DNA from: Actinostola sp. cb2023
Taxonomy: Eukaryota > Cnidaria > Anthozoa > Actiniaria > Actinostolidae
Assembly (NCBI GenBank): GCA_033675265.1
Contig: JAUJYZ010001001.1
Location: 85,001-149,000 of the forward strand
Length of the DNA: 64,000 nucleotides
Direction of reading: 5' to 3'
Shown here piece after piece: positions 44,101 through 55,088 of this stretch. Positions within the stretch are counted from its first letter, which is position 1; every line of letters starts with the position of its first letter. Position numbers and translations under genes: made by a program. Under the pieces are notes generated by a model. That model was given only the letters and a program-made list of their open reading frames with translations. It was not told where the DNA came from and did not search any database.

Positions 44101-47100
44101 GAATACCGTACCAATGTGTAAGTAGTTGTAGTTAACAATGTATGTAATTTCCAGCAAGCATGAAATGATTAGGCAACAAGTACTGCACCAAGTACTGCAC
44201 GTTGTGTGATTGCAACTGATACTCTGGTCACTATCTGGTCACAATCTGTCAGTGAGTAATTAGATTCCATTGTCATGGTATGGTCTAATCTACTTATGTA
44301 AACAGAGGCACATTGACCTTCTTTCGGCTTTTTCTCAAAAGACGAAATGCCAACAAATAGGCTCACATTTTGAGTTCCTTGCCAAAGGGATTTTATCGGA
44401 TTTATTTGAAATTTCACAAAGCCCATGTCTGATAATTGATCTTCAAAAGGGTGTCTCCGATTTTTGATATTGTATTTTTTTGTTGAGTTATTAACTGATT
44501 AGTAAAAAACAATGTTTATTTAGCGTACCGAAAGTTTAGCGGCAAATAAAAAAGCAATGGGGCAACTTATCGAAAATCGGAGACACCCTTTTGATAATTG
44601 ATATCTCTTGAGTGCATAAAGATAATTATCTTGAATTTCCGATAAAATGCGACTGCCAAGGAACTCACCGTATAATGCTACATGAAAATTCATTGAACTC
44701 GACTTATTTCTAAAACGCTTGTTTCTTTTTTGTTAATAGACCATTAGTTGGAATCTCCATTTATTTAGCTTTCAGAAAATGTATACTTTATTGGGGTTTA
44801 AATGGACGGATTCTGTGTTAAGGCGACTTGAATGCATACCGGTCGGTTAGGGTACCCTGATACCTTAATTGGCTAAATTTCAGCCTGGAGGTTCTTAATC
44901 CGCAGTTTCTTATCTAAAGCTTTAAAATGTATACCCTATCCTAGACTAAAGCATAAAAATGTATACCCTATCCTAGACTAAAGCATAAAAATGTATACCC
45001 TATCCCAGATTGAAAGCGTGCTAAAGGGATATGTAAACTGATAGCGACTGATAATGGCCTTATTGCGGAAACCATACCCTATACCAGATCAAAACGTACC
45101 CCATCCTAGACTAAAAGTGCAAAAACGATACCCTATCCCAGACCAAAACGTACCCCATCCTAGACTAAAAGTGCAAAAACGATACCCTATACCAGACCAA
45201 AACGTACCCCATCCTAGACTAAAAGTGCAAAAACGATACCCTATCCCAGACCTAAGGAGCTCAAAAACTATACCCTACCAGCGGCACATACCCGTACAGC
45301 ATATATAGGGGAGTACCCTCAAAACCCTGACCCTATCCCAGACCTAAGATTTTGATTTTCCATACCCTATTCCAGACTAAAGCTTTAAAATGTATACCCT
45401 ATCCCAGATTGAAAGCGTGCTAAAGGGATATGTAAACTGATAGCGACTGATAATGGCCTTATTGCAGAAACCATACCCTATACCAGACCAAAACGTACCC
45501 CATCCTAGACTAAAAGTGCAAAAACGATACCCTATCCCCCCCCCTTCCATTCGATGAGGGACTGAGCTGTGAAGAACGAAGAGATCAGGAACGAACTGAA
45601 CTGACCGAGACACTGGCACGTTTTCATTCTCACCCCAGACAATTTTCTTTGAACCACTTTATAAAGGTATTTTTGGAAAAAGGACAATCCTGGCAAGGAA
45701 TCTCAAGCCATTCAGAATTAGCTCGTTGATTAGATAGGCCGGGAATATTCCGTCCCTCCAATTACGAGAAGTGCAAAACCTGTCTAGCAAGAGTTGCTTT
45801 AGTGTTTATCATTCCCGTTCACAGTCATACTCGATTGCAGATTGTGCTTAGTCATCATCATCCTCGGGAACCCAGGGGTATATTCTATCGCTCGTTACTC
45901 GCTCCCAGAGAAATACCCCTGGGAACGAAGTCTGTTGGAACTTGTTCCGGAAGTCAAAATTCAAAATGACGGCTGTCCTATTCAAACCAGAATATACTTG
46001 ATACTGATTGGACAACCTTCCTAGGTCGGCCAATCAGAAACGAGAGTAATTTTGACTTCCGGAACAAGTTCCAACAGACTTCGTTCCCAGGGGTATTTCT
46101 CTGGGAGCGAGTAACGAGCGACAGAATATACCCCTGGGTTGAGTCATCATAGCTGTATTCACGACTAAAAACATTTCTCAATGTTTAGATCTGAGATAAC
46201 GATTATAGTCGGATCAAATCAGTGTTTGGTTACTTGTTGGATGACTCGGTAGAACATACAGAATTTGGAATCGCCCTGCACTCGACAACATAATACCGCC
46301 GGGCCAGCTCAGAATTTGTATAAACGACCAACATCGAGAAAACATACTTAGATTTGGAGAACTACATGTAGTCAGCTAGATAAGATATCTTTGTGTGATT
46401 GATTATGACAACTGACAACTGAACTTGCCCCTGCTTGACCTCTGGTGCCTCCTGATTGGTTTGTGATTTGTAATCTCTCTTGTGGTGAGACTTCATGTCT
46501 CCACCTTCCATTTTATAACAACCACTAACAAAAAAACAAAAACAAAAAAGACGATCTCCAATTTAAGACTCTTGTCCCAGCCTTCGGCCTGGGCACGAGT
46601 AATAATAATTGTATTTTTATAGTGCCATATCTGTATACTCTATGGTTGCTTTACAACAATATATATCTTTGTTCTTAAAAACAATAAATCTTAAAATAAT
46701 AAATTTGATCAGAATATGCTAATTAATGTGTTTCTGGAATTACTCGACATAATCTGGTCACATCCTCGACTCATTGTTGATCAATGATCAATGATGACAC
46801 ACTGTGATTGCAGGATAGCAAAGGGGGGTGGGAGGGGAGGGGGTTGTGATCACGCTTCATGTGCCATTTTTTCGCTAATTCACGACTGAAAAGAATCATT
46901 TAAGCCATTTCACGCACGTCTTTCTTGCAAATTCACGGATCACAGTTTTATCTTTTGTTTATGAAGTGTTTTTTCAGGATTCCGTGCCATTTTTGGGCCA
47001 AATCACGCGTCACATGTGACCCCTTTGCTACCCTGTGATTACCCTGGTCAGAGATTGAATCCAGGCCTACCAAAATATGGTTTAATTTCAATGAGGTTAT

Positions 47101-48211
47101 ACTCTGAAGTAATCCATAGCAATCTTTCCATATTTTGTTTATTTTATTCATTACAGTTTCGAAACTTCAAGATTGTCTACAGACGTTATGCAGGATTGTA
47201 CTTTTGCTTCTGTGTTGATGTCAATGATAATAACTTATATTACTTGGAGGCAATCCACAACTTTGTAGAGGTGAATGGCTATTTCTAGTTTTGAGAGTAC
47301 ATCGTTTCCCTAGTATGATGCACCAGTCAAGTGAAACCCCTACCTTTTTGTCGTTCCCCGGTTGGTGGGGAATACACTTCCTTTCATTGCTTCGCCTTCC
47401 AGAATGGGGAATAGGTGGGGCATTCTTGATCACATTTCTATGGTCAGCAGCAATTCTGCTCTTGAGAACAAATGAGTACTGGCGGGGGAGTTCACCATTC
47501 ATTTCTGCCCCGGTGACCTGGACTTCACTGGCTTCCCTGTAGCCTGTGTAGCAGCTACAGGGGTTGGGTCCTGGTACATTAGCACATAATGTTCAATGGC
47601 TTTTAATATTATTGTTAATGTTTATAATAACCAATTCAATATTTATTTTTTAGGTCTTAAATGAGTTTTTCCACAATGTTTGTGAACTTGATTTAGTGTT
47701 CAACTTTTATAAGGTATGACATGACAGAATTAACAATTACACTTCAAATAATACTTATATATAATCGGGCGTATTTTGGCGAGACGCTGCAAAATGAATA
47801 TAGAATGAGACATGTGACATTTGTTGTAGTGTTTATCTGTTTTTATCTGGACAACGTTAATGACATTGACTGTATATGATATATATAGAGTGCAATTTAG
47901 AAAAGCGTGAAATAGTACTAACTTTATATAGAACTAAATAGTGTTATCTCTATTGTTTTCTAATGTTTCATTGGTGCTATTTAGTACTAATTAGTTCTTT
48001 AGTTTTCAAGCTTTTCTAAATTGCACTCTAATCGTAGCTGGTCAAAAGCCCCGGTTGTCTGTACAAACCCTGACATCTCATTCATTCATTATTGCTAAAT
48101 ACTTTGTAGGTTTATTCAGTTGTTGACGAGATGTTCTTAGCAGGAGAAATCAGAGAAACAAGTCAAAGTAAAGTACTTAAACAACTAAACATGCTTCAAC
48201 AGCTTGAGTAG
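41183..48211 (+). CDS. AP2S1: AP-2 clathrin adaptor complex, sigma subunit (complete, 142 aa)
   Basis: AP-2 sigma is the small subunit of the plasma-membrane clathrin adaptor and forms part of the dileucine cargo-binding site in endocytosis. Exons: 41183-41185 (start codon only), 41348-41497, 47157-47270, 47654-47713 and 48110-48211, all in phase 0. The product is 142 aa, the usual length. Characteristic blocks are [86 protein letters not shown] and [31 protein letters not shown] and [20 protein letters not shown] fit AP-2 rather than AP-1 sigma. The exon holding only the ATG (GATAATG/GTGAGT) is an uncommon but recognised layout for this gene. Intron 2, 5.7 kb, is expanded by minisatellites and nested transposons; the exons are intact. 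Confidence 0.97.
41945..42562. repeat. CCCTATCCCAGAC repeat block 1, including a 54-bp array
   Basis: About five units of 54 bp (CAAAACGTACCCCATCCTAG + ACTAAAAGTGCAAAAACGAT + ACCCTAT(A/C)CCAGAC) at about 42150-42440, flanked by related but non-tandem sequence. Because 54 is a multiple of three, an 18-residue peptide repeat stays open on both strands. Block 2 is at 44915-45540, and a relative in opposite orientation lies near 59690-59800. Confidence 0.85.
42665..43222. mobile_element. TTAA-flanked foldback (piggyBac-like MITE), 558 bp
   Basis: Arms of about 170 bp start AGGGGGACTAGTACGTAAAT and mirror at the right end. TTAA lies directly outside both ends (42661-42664 and 43223-43226), the piggyBac target site. 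The arms include a TGACGTCA box inside GTGCCAGTGACGTCACTGAC. No transposase is present. Confidence 0.82.
43439..43780. mobile_element. TIR element (342 bp) with 8-bp target duplication CATTTGTC
   Basis: TAGCCTCCTATGCAGACTTT is mirrored by AAAGTCTGCATAGGAGGCTA at 43761-43780, and the arms continue for about 90 bp. CATTTGTC is present at 43431-43438 and 43781-43788. The TAGCCT start resembles the element at 29811-30283. Confidence 0.82.
43823..44864. mobile_element. TTAA-flanked element (about 1.04 kb, piggyBac-like)
   Basis: GGTATCAGGGTACCC at the left is mirrored by GGGTACCCTGATACC at the right, with TTAA outside both (43819-43822 and 44865-44868). Subterminal inverted segments include AAAAGGGTGTCTCCGATTTT (44445-44464) and AAAATCGGAGACACCCTTTT (44572-44591). 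No long open frame, so it is non-autonomous. Confidence 0.75.
44915..45540. repeat. CCCTATCCCAGAC repeat block 2
   Basis: Same units as 41945-42562, about three full 54-bp copies at 45070-45240 and a partial second set at 45475-45535. It is the right-hand remainder of the repeat split by the composite insertion, and it also contains an internal duplication of about 400 bp (44915-45130 against 45375-45535). Confidence 0.8.
45859..46141. mobile_element. Foldback MITE with about 95-bp arms and 9-bp flank AGTCATCAT
   Basis: GAACCCAGGGGTATATTCTA…CTCGTTACTCGCTCCCAGAG…GGAACTTGTTCCGGAAGTCA is mirrored by the right arm ending ATATACCCCTGGGTT. AGTCATCAT flanks both sides (45850-45858 and 46142-46150). 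A solo end of the family is at 38764-38818. Confidence 0.75.
46810..47032. mobile_element. hAT-like MITE with 8-bp target duplication CTGTGATT
   Basis: GGATAGCAAAGGGG at the left and CCCCTTTGCTACC at the right are inverted ends. CTGTGATT at 46802-46809 and 47033-47040 is the target duplication. A diverged relative lies at 3760-3922. It ends about 125 bp before AP2S1 exon 3. Confidence 0.75.
47888..48028. mobile_element. TA-flanked MITE, TAGAGTG family, copy 1
   Basis: GAGTGCAATTTAGAAAAGC mirrors GCTTTTCTAAATTGCACTC, with TA on both sides. The interior ACTAAATAG…CTATTTAGT also pairs. It lies in the last AP2S1 intron. Confidence 0.78.
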
Positions 48212-48474
48212 TTTCATATTATTTTTTGTGTGACAAATAGTACACCTCATTTGTATTACATTTACTTTTAATACTGTGCCTATTTTGGTCTTAATGTAAA
48301 TATATAGTAATTTCTAGAACTAGTCAATAAGTATAAGGGCCAAAGCCATTTCATAATAACAAATGGGAAACAACTACGAGTCTGTATGTCTGATTTATTC
48401 ACTGTAACCAATGATTAATGATGCTGGTAAAGTAAATCTTTTACTCATAACAGTAGAACACATGGATTGTCATA

Positions 48475-48601
48475 GAGTGATGGCACTTAACCCGTGAAAC
48501 AGATATTAGCCATGTAGATATTAATAAACTGTAATTCCATTGTTTTCTTTTGTTAGTCAATAACTATTAGATTTTGTTTCACGGGTTAAGTGCCATCACT
48601 C
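48475..48601. mobile_element. TA-flanked MITE, TAGAGTG family, copy 2
   Basis: GAGTGATGGCACTTAACCCG + TGAAAC mirrors GTTTCA + CGGGTTAAGTGCCATCACTC, with TA outside both ends (48473-48474 and 48602-48603). Arms of about 26 bp are perfect. Confidence 0.82.
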
Positions 48602-49099
48602 TACAATGCCTTAACTCTCATACTCATGCTCAGGCGAAGTTTGTTCTGATAACTGATTACTGTGTCAATGTGTGCTAGGCTTTTTATTTCTCAACATGTA
48701 ATATTACAATCCATTGATTAATAGGACTGAAATTATTGATTAAACATTTTTTTTAATATCAGCAAACAACCATTGTTGGATGTTTGTACCAAGTTATAGC
48801 AAGAACTGACAGGCAATACATGTATCTAAATCTTCTAAAGTTAGATGACAATAAAAGTATCAAAGTCGACATTGTATTCTTAAATTAATCCAATAATACC
48901 CTGGGGTCCAGAGTGAACTTACTCTTGCACACTCTGACTCTCATTGTTTGGCTGAACAAGTATTGCAAGTTAGTATGGCTTCAGTCTAGAACCAGGGCTG
49001 TAGCCACCAGTTTTTGAGTGGTCCGGTTTTCAAAATCGGGGGGGAAATAATATAATCACTCAAGACACACACCATTAAAAATGTAAATAAAATCACTGA

Positions 49100-49408
49100 T
49101 TCGACGCTAGAGCTCACATGGTGTACTTCATGTTACTGTCACCAAAAAGTTTGGACAATGTCCGTGAATTGCTGTACAAACGCACTAACTTTTGTTCAGT
49201 TTATCGACTCGATTTAGTTGTTCGATTCTAAAATCTTGTTTATAAACTGTTTTTAAAATAGTTTTGTTAATATTTAGAGAATCGAACAACTAAATCGAGT
49301 CGATAAACTGTACAAAAGTTAGTGCGTTTGTACGGCAATTCACGGACATTGTCTGAACTTTTTGGTGACAGTAACATGATGTACACCACGTGAGCTCTAG
49401 CGTTGAAT
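49100..49408. mobile_element. 309-bp foldback with about 130-bp arms
   Basis: TTCGACGCTAGAGCTCACAT…TGTTACTGTCACCAAAAAGT…ACAATGTCCGTGAATTGC…CGACTCGATTTAGTTGTTCG is mirrored arm for arm to 49408 with few mismatches. The loop is only about 50 bp. Confidence 0.8.
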
Positions 49409-50367
49409 TAAAACTGTTCTTGTACTGGCTGGCCCTGAGAACATATATTTTTACAACACTTGAGATTAATCTCGCAATCTGATTGGCTGGTTTCAATTGC
49501 CCTGCATTGTCAATCCATAAGAGTACAGACACACAGTGTGTACGACAGCACGTCACAACTTGTCACACAATCTATTCCTACCCTATAATTTTTGGTAAAA
49601 CTTTCAGTAAAAAGCCTTTGTTGTGTTGATAGGTTTTTAATGTAAAAACACTGCAATACTATAAACAAGAATTATATATATATGTACACACTGTTGGCCA
49701 GTATTTCATACAAGACCCAAGCTATAACCAGTTGTTATTACTATCAATAACATTCTGTATACAATAATAACAACTTGATATTGGGGTTAATATACTTTTA
49801 ATAAAATTAAATCAAACTATCATTTCTTTCACTCTAATATATATCATTGGATCATGCACAATTTAAGTGCATAATTAGTTTACATATTTCATTTTCAGAA
49901 ATTAAAATCTTAGTAGTATACATGCTTATAAAATCACATTATTTACATTAGACACTTCAACATCACATATTAGACATATTTACTGTTTTATTGTTACAAT
50001 ATTATTCAGTTAAAACAACATATTTTACAATTAATAAATTAAAATCACTAGTTTAAATTGAAATCCCATTTGGTAGAAAGTTATTTTTTTACATAGTAAA
50101 GTTTGTATTCCCAATGTTCTAAGGGTGTTGAATAACCAATCCAAATTATTTTGATGAACGTCCTGATCATTATATAACTCATCACTATATGGCTGTTCTT
50201 CCAACAAACCATTATTCAAATTCATTCATTTGTGTTCTCATTGAGTCATTTCAAGTTTCAATATCATACTGTATTTATCACAATATACCGTAAATTTATT
50301 ACTTGCATTTCGGTATTCCACAAAATTTATGTTTAGCCTCATGGCAACATACTAGATATAGTCCACT

Positions 50368-53300
50368 CTAGATTTTTGTTGACAGCAGAGTTTTCAACTC
50401 GGAGTTAGTTGAAAGTGGCATCGGCGGTGTTGCTACATGATATTTGCAAGGAGTCATGGATTCGTAAACAATAGTTTTCTTTGGATTTCCTATAACACCT
50501 GCACTGTTTTGCGATTGTGCAACAACCAACTGATTGGGAGTATGCGGCATGGATTTCTTGACTGCATTAGCTATTAACTCTGAGCTGTCAGGGTTGATGT
50601 TCTCTCTGTTTGGCATCTGATTAGTATTCCTCCATCCATCTTCAATCAAGTTCTGTAACAGTCAAGGGCATTAATATCAGTTATTCTGTGTATAGAGTGC
50701 AAACCATATGTCCATACTAACTAATTAGTACTAAATAGCACTGATGAAACAATAGAAAACATTGGATAACACTATTTATAGTGCTATTTAGTAATAGTAC
50801 TGTTTCACGGACATAATTATGCTTTTGCACTCTATCATATTCATTTGTGAAATTTTAGTACCTGCTTGCTGTTGTTTGCCTGTCGCCTGTTTCGTGGTGA
50901 AGAATTAAAGCATGAAGTTGCTCCTGATGAGTTTCTAAATTTTGTCAAAGAAAAAAAGCATAAATTAATAAATTAACATTCTAACTTGTCAGACTATAGG
51001 TGTGCTTGCAATACATGTACATACTAATCTGCTTGCTAGACAACATTGCCAGCAACAGATTGTGAATGAGTGTGCGCTAGCCAATTAGAGCACTGTTGCA
51101 ACAACAATTGCAACAATTTAATAAACAGAACTTCCACTAACCTTCTAGTCAACCTTCTCCTGTGCAATTCCCCTTTACTTCCCATTTTTCTTCCTGAAAC
51201 TGGCGAATCAAACTCCTCATCACCCTCGCATTGTTTTGGAGTGGGATGTAGGTTGTTGTCAGGTGATGGAATGTAAGTAGCAGCATCTATTACTTTCACA
51301 TGCTCATTTTCCCTTGATAGTAAGGTCTTGGCATGCTCTTTCTTAACTGTAAATGTTGCAAGACAAAACAAGGAATAATGTTAGCTACATTCAGATGCAA
51401 ACAAGCCGATTGGCTAATAACGACAACAGAAGTAATATTTCAAGCATGAGGAGCTGTTTTAGCAGTGGATTTCAAAAATCAGTGAGATAAAAGGTTTTTT
51501 TAACTCCATCTCACTGTGTTGAGAAATCTACTGCAAAAACAAGCTCCGAGTTTTTGAAATGGCTTCTCAAAGTTCCCAACTATAATAGGAGAAATTATCT
51601 AAAAGTCTAGAAATGTGGACTGTATTTGGAAATGATTTCTAAATACAAGTCACGGTCATGATTTCTATTGAATTATTAATTATGAGTTTGAGAAGTCTGA
51701 TCACACTCTAATATAATCCAGTACATACCCATATCAGTAAGAGGTCTTACAGGTGTTAGGGGTTTCATTGTTGTAGTGAACATTTGTGTAGATCTAGAGA
51801 TTATGGTAGGATGGCCTATTCCTGCATCGCCTTCATGTTGTTCCACTCTGACCCTTCTAGACAAAACATAGTATATGTTACCTTTTCTTCATGGAGCTTC
51901 ATTATTGATAGAGTCGTTTTTGTATGAGTGGGAATTGAAGTAGTTATGGTACGGTTCGTTTTACATGCTGTGATTGGTTGAATACATTGGGTTTGATGAA
52001 TTCCGTACTGTGACCGTAACTCTGTGACGTAGGTTTCCCACTCTTACGAAAATGACTCTATATGACATAATTATTGTATATGTCTTGAGTATACAATGTA
52101 CCTTTTAAATGCAGGTGACATTGAAGCATTATTGTACTCCATTATTCTTCGTTTGTTTGAGCTTGACCTTAGATGCATTCTTTCATTTGATAGAGAATTA
52201 ACTGTATTCAAGTCTGAATCATCTGCAAACCATCAAGCAATGATCATTAATTTTTGAAATTTAATAGTACTTCAAATATTTTTTTTTCCTTTTTGTGTTA
52301 TCATTCAAAGTACAATGTAGTGCACCAACCTTTGCTTGTAATTGCAATAATTTGGATTTCAGTGAGTCTGCTTTTATGCAATTCAGCCTTAACACTTTTG
52401 GATCGTCTGTGATGGTATGAGGAATTAGAAGTGGTCTTAAGCTTGTTCAAACTCTGGCCAAGAAACCCTGATAAAGGGAAAGAGAAATCATAAAATGCCA
52501 GATCAACAAAAGAGAAGGCCTTTTTGATAAAGGGTTATTTTATATAACCTGTTATTGAACCAGTTCTTGTCCTAGCCCTTGGAACTCTCTTGCTCTTTCT
52601 CTGCTGGTTACACTCCCCATCTAATTCATCACCAGATGATGTCATACCTCCATCTCCTCCATCCTCTCCAATCATCTTAGCTCTCTCATATATGCCTTCC
52701 GGTACTAAGCCAATGCGTTCAGCATGTTTTAGCAGAGTTTCAACCACCGCAGTTTGATCTCTCAGAAGTCTTTCAGAGGCACTACTGCTATTGTCTTTTT
52801 TAGAATTAAGTATTAGGTTGGGAGTCAAGACAATTGCAAGATTTGACAAGCTCATTCCACTTTGTGCTGAGTGAGTTGCGACTTCAGCAGCAAATTTCAT
52901 GATGTACTGCAAGGTCTGAAGGTGGACTAATGGTAACATCAAACACGTGTAGAGAATGACAATCGTACGATCTCCTTTACCCTCCTGTTTTAGTGCTTTG
53001 ATAAAGCTATCATGGTAGACATTGGTTAGGAGTGGTTCTTGTAGCTGGCGAAAGAACTGCTTTATCAAACTTGCAACATCGTGAGGATGAGCTGTGGTGA
53101 TTTTTTCCCCAATTTCAATTCTTTGCTATTAAGGGGGTAAAATGAGAGAGAGAGATGGATCAATAGTCTGTATGTTTTGACTGATGGAAAAACAAATATA
53201 GCAATATGGTAGCCAATGAATAATAATTACTTAGAAGGTACCAAAATAATAGTTCTTACATGACAAAATTAAATTATCAGGCCCGTAGCCGGTATGAGGT

Positions 53301-55088
53301 GAGCCGAGACAGTTGCCTCTGTAAATCATATAACTGTTATGGTTATAGTTGTCATGTATTTATTAATTTTTGGCTGCACCACCAAAAGTGCCTCGGAAGA
53401 GATTTTGCTATGGCTACGGGCCTGATTATCTTAGACAAGAGCATTGTAATTCTTTGTTTTGATTATTGCACTTTTAGAGTATTATTTTGGCTTACAGTTG
53501 ACCTAATTACAATATCTCAGTCTATGTAACATATTATAATATTTTACTATATTCTCTTTGCTTAAATTTGTTGAAAAGTTCTCATCCTTGTCATCATGCA
53601 TGCTCCAAGGTCCTTGGCCTGATGTGTGTTAATTAAATCACAAGGTAAAATCTTTGTGTTCAGAGAACATGACCGACATCAATAATAATAATTATTTTTA
53701 CAAATTATATATTATTTTGTTTTCAGCCAAGCAGAGTACAAAATGACCATGTTATATGACAATGGGGGTGAAAATTTAGTTTAAAAAGAAGCAATAATTT
53801 TTAAGACTATATTTAACGCTTTCATTTTCTTTGACCTTTGTCATCCTTGACGTCATTGTGCTAAGCTCTCTAGTTTTAATACAACAGGAAATGCTGAGAT
53901 CCAGTACTCAAGAAGTGAGGAAAAAACATATGGGTTGTGTAATTTTGTAATTCAATTCTTACCTGTTGTATTAGTACCAATGAAAAACAGAAATGATAAG
54001 AATATTAAACAGGTCTGGAAAACTGTCTGGAAAGCATTACCTTGAGAAGTTTTTGTCTTTGCACTGAACCAGACTTCCTAAACAGCCCTTCTGTAGCAAG
54101 GTGGTTGCGAAGAAAGTTGCAGGCATCAATCAAGAACCTGTAAGTAAGAGAGTTATTAGATGTCAATGTATTAACTAAATTAACTAACTAGTATTATAAT
54201 AATATTAGTATTGTAATTATATTTAGAAGCAATGAAAATAGCAACAGCAGTGTCAGCAGTGATATTTGACATAAACACTTTGGTTCAAAAAGCTCTTGAA
54301 AATGATTATACTCTGCATTGTATATTTTTTCAAGATTTTCTCAATTTATTTTATCCAACCAGTTATTTTGTCTTCGAGTTCAAGGATTTTTGCAAGGGCT
54401 TCTGGGATAAACACAGTGCATACATGTATATAGGCCTATATAGTTACAATAATGTTACAATTATAAATTTTGACCACCAAATATTAAATACAAATGTACA
54501 ACTATAAACTACTCACTTGGGAACTCCACAGTAGAAATCCTCTGAAACATTATTAGATGGAACTTTATCTAGAAACACACCAAACACTCCTTCCCTGTTG
54601 CATTCAATAGACTAGGAAATAAATAGATATGTATTAACTTTAAATATTCCTTCTAACATCTCTCGCAGTATTGGCTGCGATTTAATGCAATCCTGGAAAT
54701 CAAAGGTGATTGTGAGCATGCAATGAGCATGCACGCTGATATTTGGACAAAGAACAAGAAACGTGCTACTTTGCTTTTGCTCATACTATAAGTAACTTAT
54801 ATATTTTTACTGCTGCATGGAAAGACATGTAGTGCTAATGGTGCAAAGTGGATTACTGAAATATGTCAATCTTACTAATAAAGAAAAACAAGTCGATATC
54901 TTTTAAATTGAGTAAATATAAACAACGAAGTCTAAACTAAACTCTTATTCGATGAGCTCAGTCAGACAGAATCTTACCTGTTTGGTGTTTGACTTGTACT
55001 TAGGAACTTTCAGCCCTAAACTTTTCAATTCACGGCGTACAACGAACCTCACACTATCCTTGAAGTCAATAGATGATAGATCTCTCAT
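50368..55088 (-). CDS. ARHGAP11A: ARHGAP11-like Rho GTPase-activating protein (609 aa)
   Basis: RhoGAPs speed GTP hydrolysis by Rho GTPases. ARHGAP11A acts on RhoA in cell division and migration. Minus-strand exons: 54978-55088, 54517-54611, 54041-54137, 52549-53125, 52330-52467, 52102-52222, 51729-51856, 51142-51346, 50862-50934 and 50368-50652; 1830 nt, all phases consistent. The N-terminus ([20 protein letters not shown]) corresponds to the short leader that precedes the GAP domain in ARHGAP11. The GAP domain spans about 45-260: [22 protein letters not shown], then [10 protein letters not shown] with the catalytic arginine finger, [19 protein letters not shown], and [11 protein letters not shown]. 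The C-terminal half is Ser/Arg/Asn-rich and disordered, with [15 protein letters not shown] and a [16 protein letters not shown] segment holding two Ser/Thr-Pro sites. It is shorter than the human protein (about 1000 aa), mainly in the tail. Confidence 0.87.
50695..50832. mobile_element. TA-flanked MITE, TAGAGTG family, copy 3
   Basis: GAGTGCAAA mirrors TTTGCACTC. Inner blocks AATTAGTACTAAATAGCACT and AGTGCTATTTAGTAATAGTACT pair. TA lies outside both ends. It shares motifs with copy 1 (47888-48028), including CTAAATAG and the fragment GAAACAATAGAAAACATT. It lies in an intron of the ARHGAP11-like gene. Confidence 0.75.
51451..51546. repeat. Imperfect hairpin in an ARHGAP11-like intron
   Basis: GAGCTGTTTTAGCAGTGGATTT pairs imperfectly with AAATCTACTGCAAAAACAAGCTC, and CAGTGAGATAAAAGG with the AACTCCATCTCACTG side. 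No target duplication was identified. Confidence 0.45.
51911..52058. mobile_element. TA-flanked MITE with GAGTCGTTTTTGTATGAGTGGGAA ends
   Basis: GAGTCGTTTTTGTATGAGTG + GGAA mirrors TTCC + CACTCTTACGAAAATGACTC with TA on both sides (51909-51910 and 52059-52060). TATGAGTGGGAAAG near 34406 and TTTCCCACTCATG near 34664 suggest a diverged relative there. Confidence 0.72.
53278..53424. mobile_element. hAT-like MITE, 147 bp, flanked by ATTAT
   Basis: CAGGCCCGTAGCC mirrors GGCTACGGGCCTG. ATTAT lies at 53273-53277 and 53425-53429. The interior has GGTGAGCCGAGACAGTTGCC-type sequence without coding potential. Confidence 0.75.

Larger units (their letters stand above)
42563..44914. mobile_element. Composite insertion splitting the CCCTATCCC repeat; outer MITE
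   Basis: The outer ends read CAGTAAAAACCCGCATAAAA…GAACC and GGTTCTTAATCCGCAGTTTC, imperfect inverted repeats. On either side, the broken repeat (…TTTTCCATACCCTA / CTAAAGCTTTAAAATG…) is found intact at 42035-42070 and 45355-45390, which marks the insertion point. Three further elements lie inside it (42665-43222, 43439-43780, 43823-44864). Confidence 0.6.
48212..50367. other. Convergent 3' spacer between AP2S1 and the ARHGAP11-like gene
   Basis: AT-rich sequence without an exon that I can support. It holds the MITE at 48475-48601 and the foldback at 49100-49408. CAGGGCTGTAGCC near 48992 with GGCTGGCCCTG near 49427 may be the outer ends of a hAT-like element around that foldback. The open frame at 50031-50225 is unsupported. 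Confidence 0.45.

Noticed and set aside
49290..49556. 88-codon minus frame near the AP2S1 3' side
   Set aside because: Half of it lies in a foldback arm; no family or splice support.
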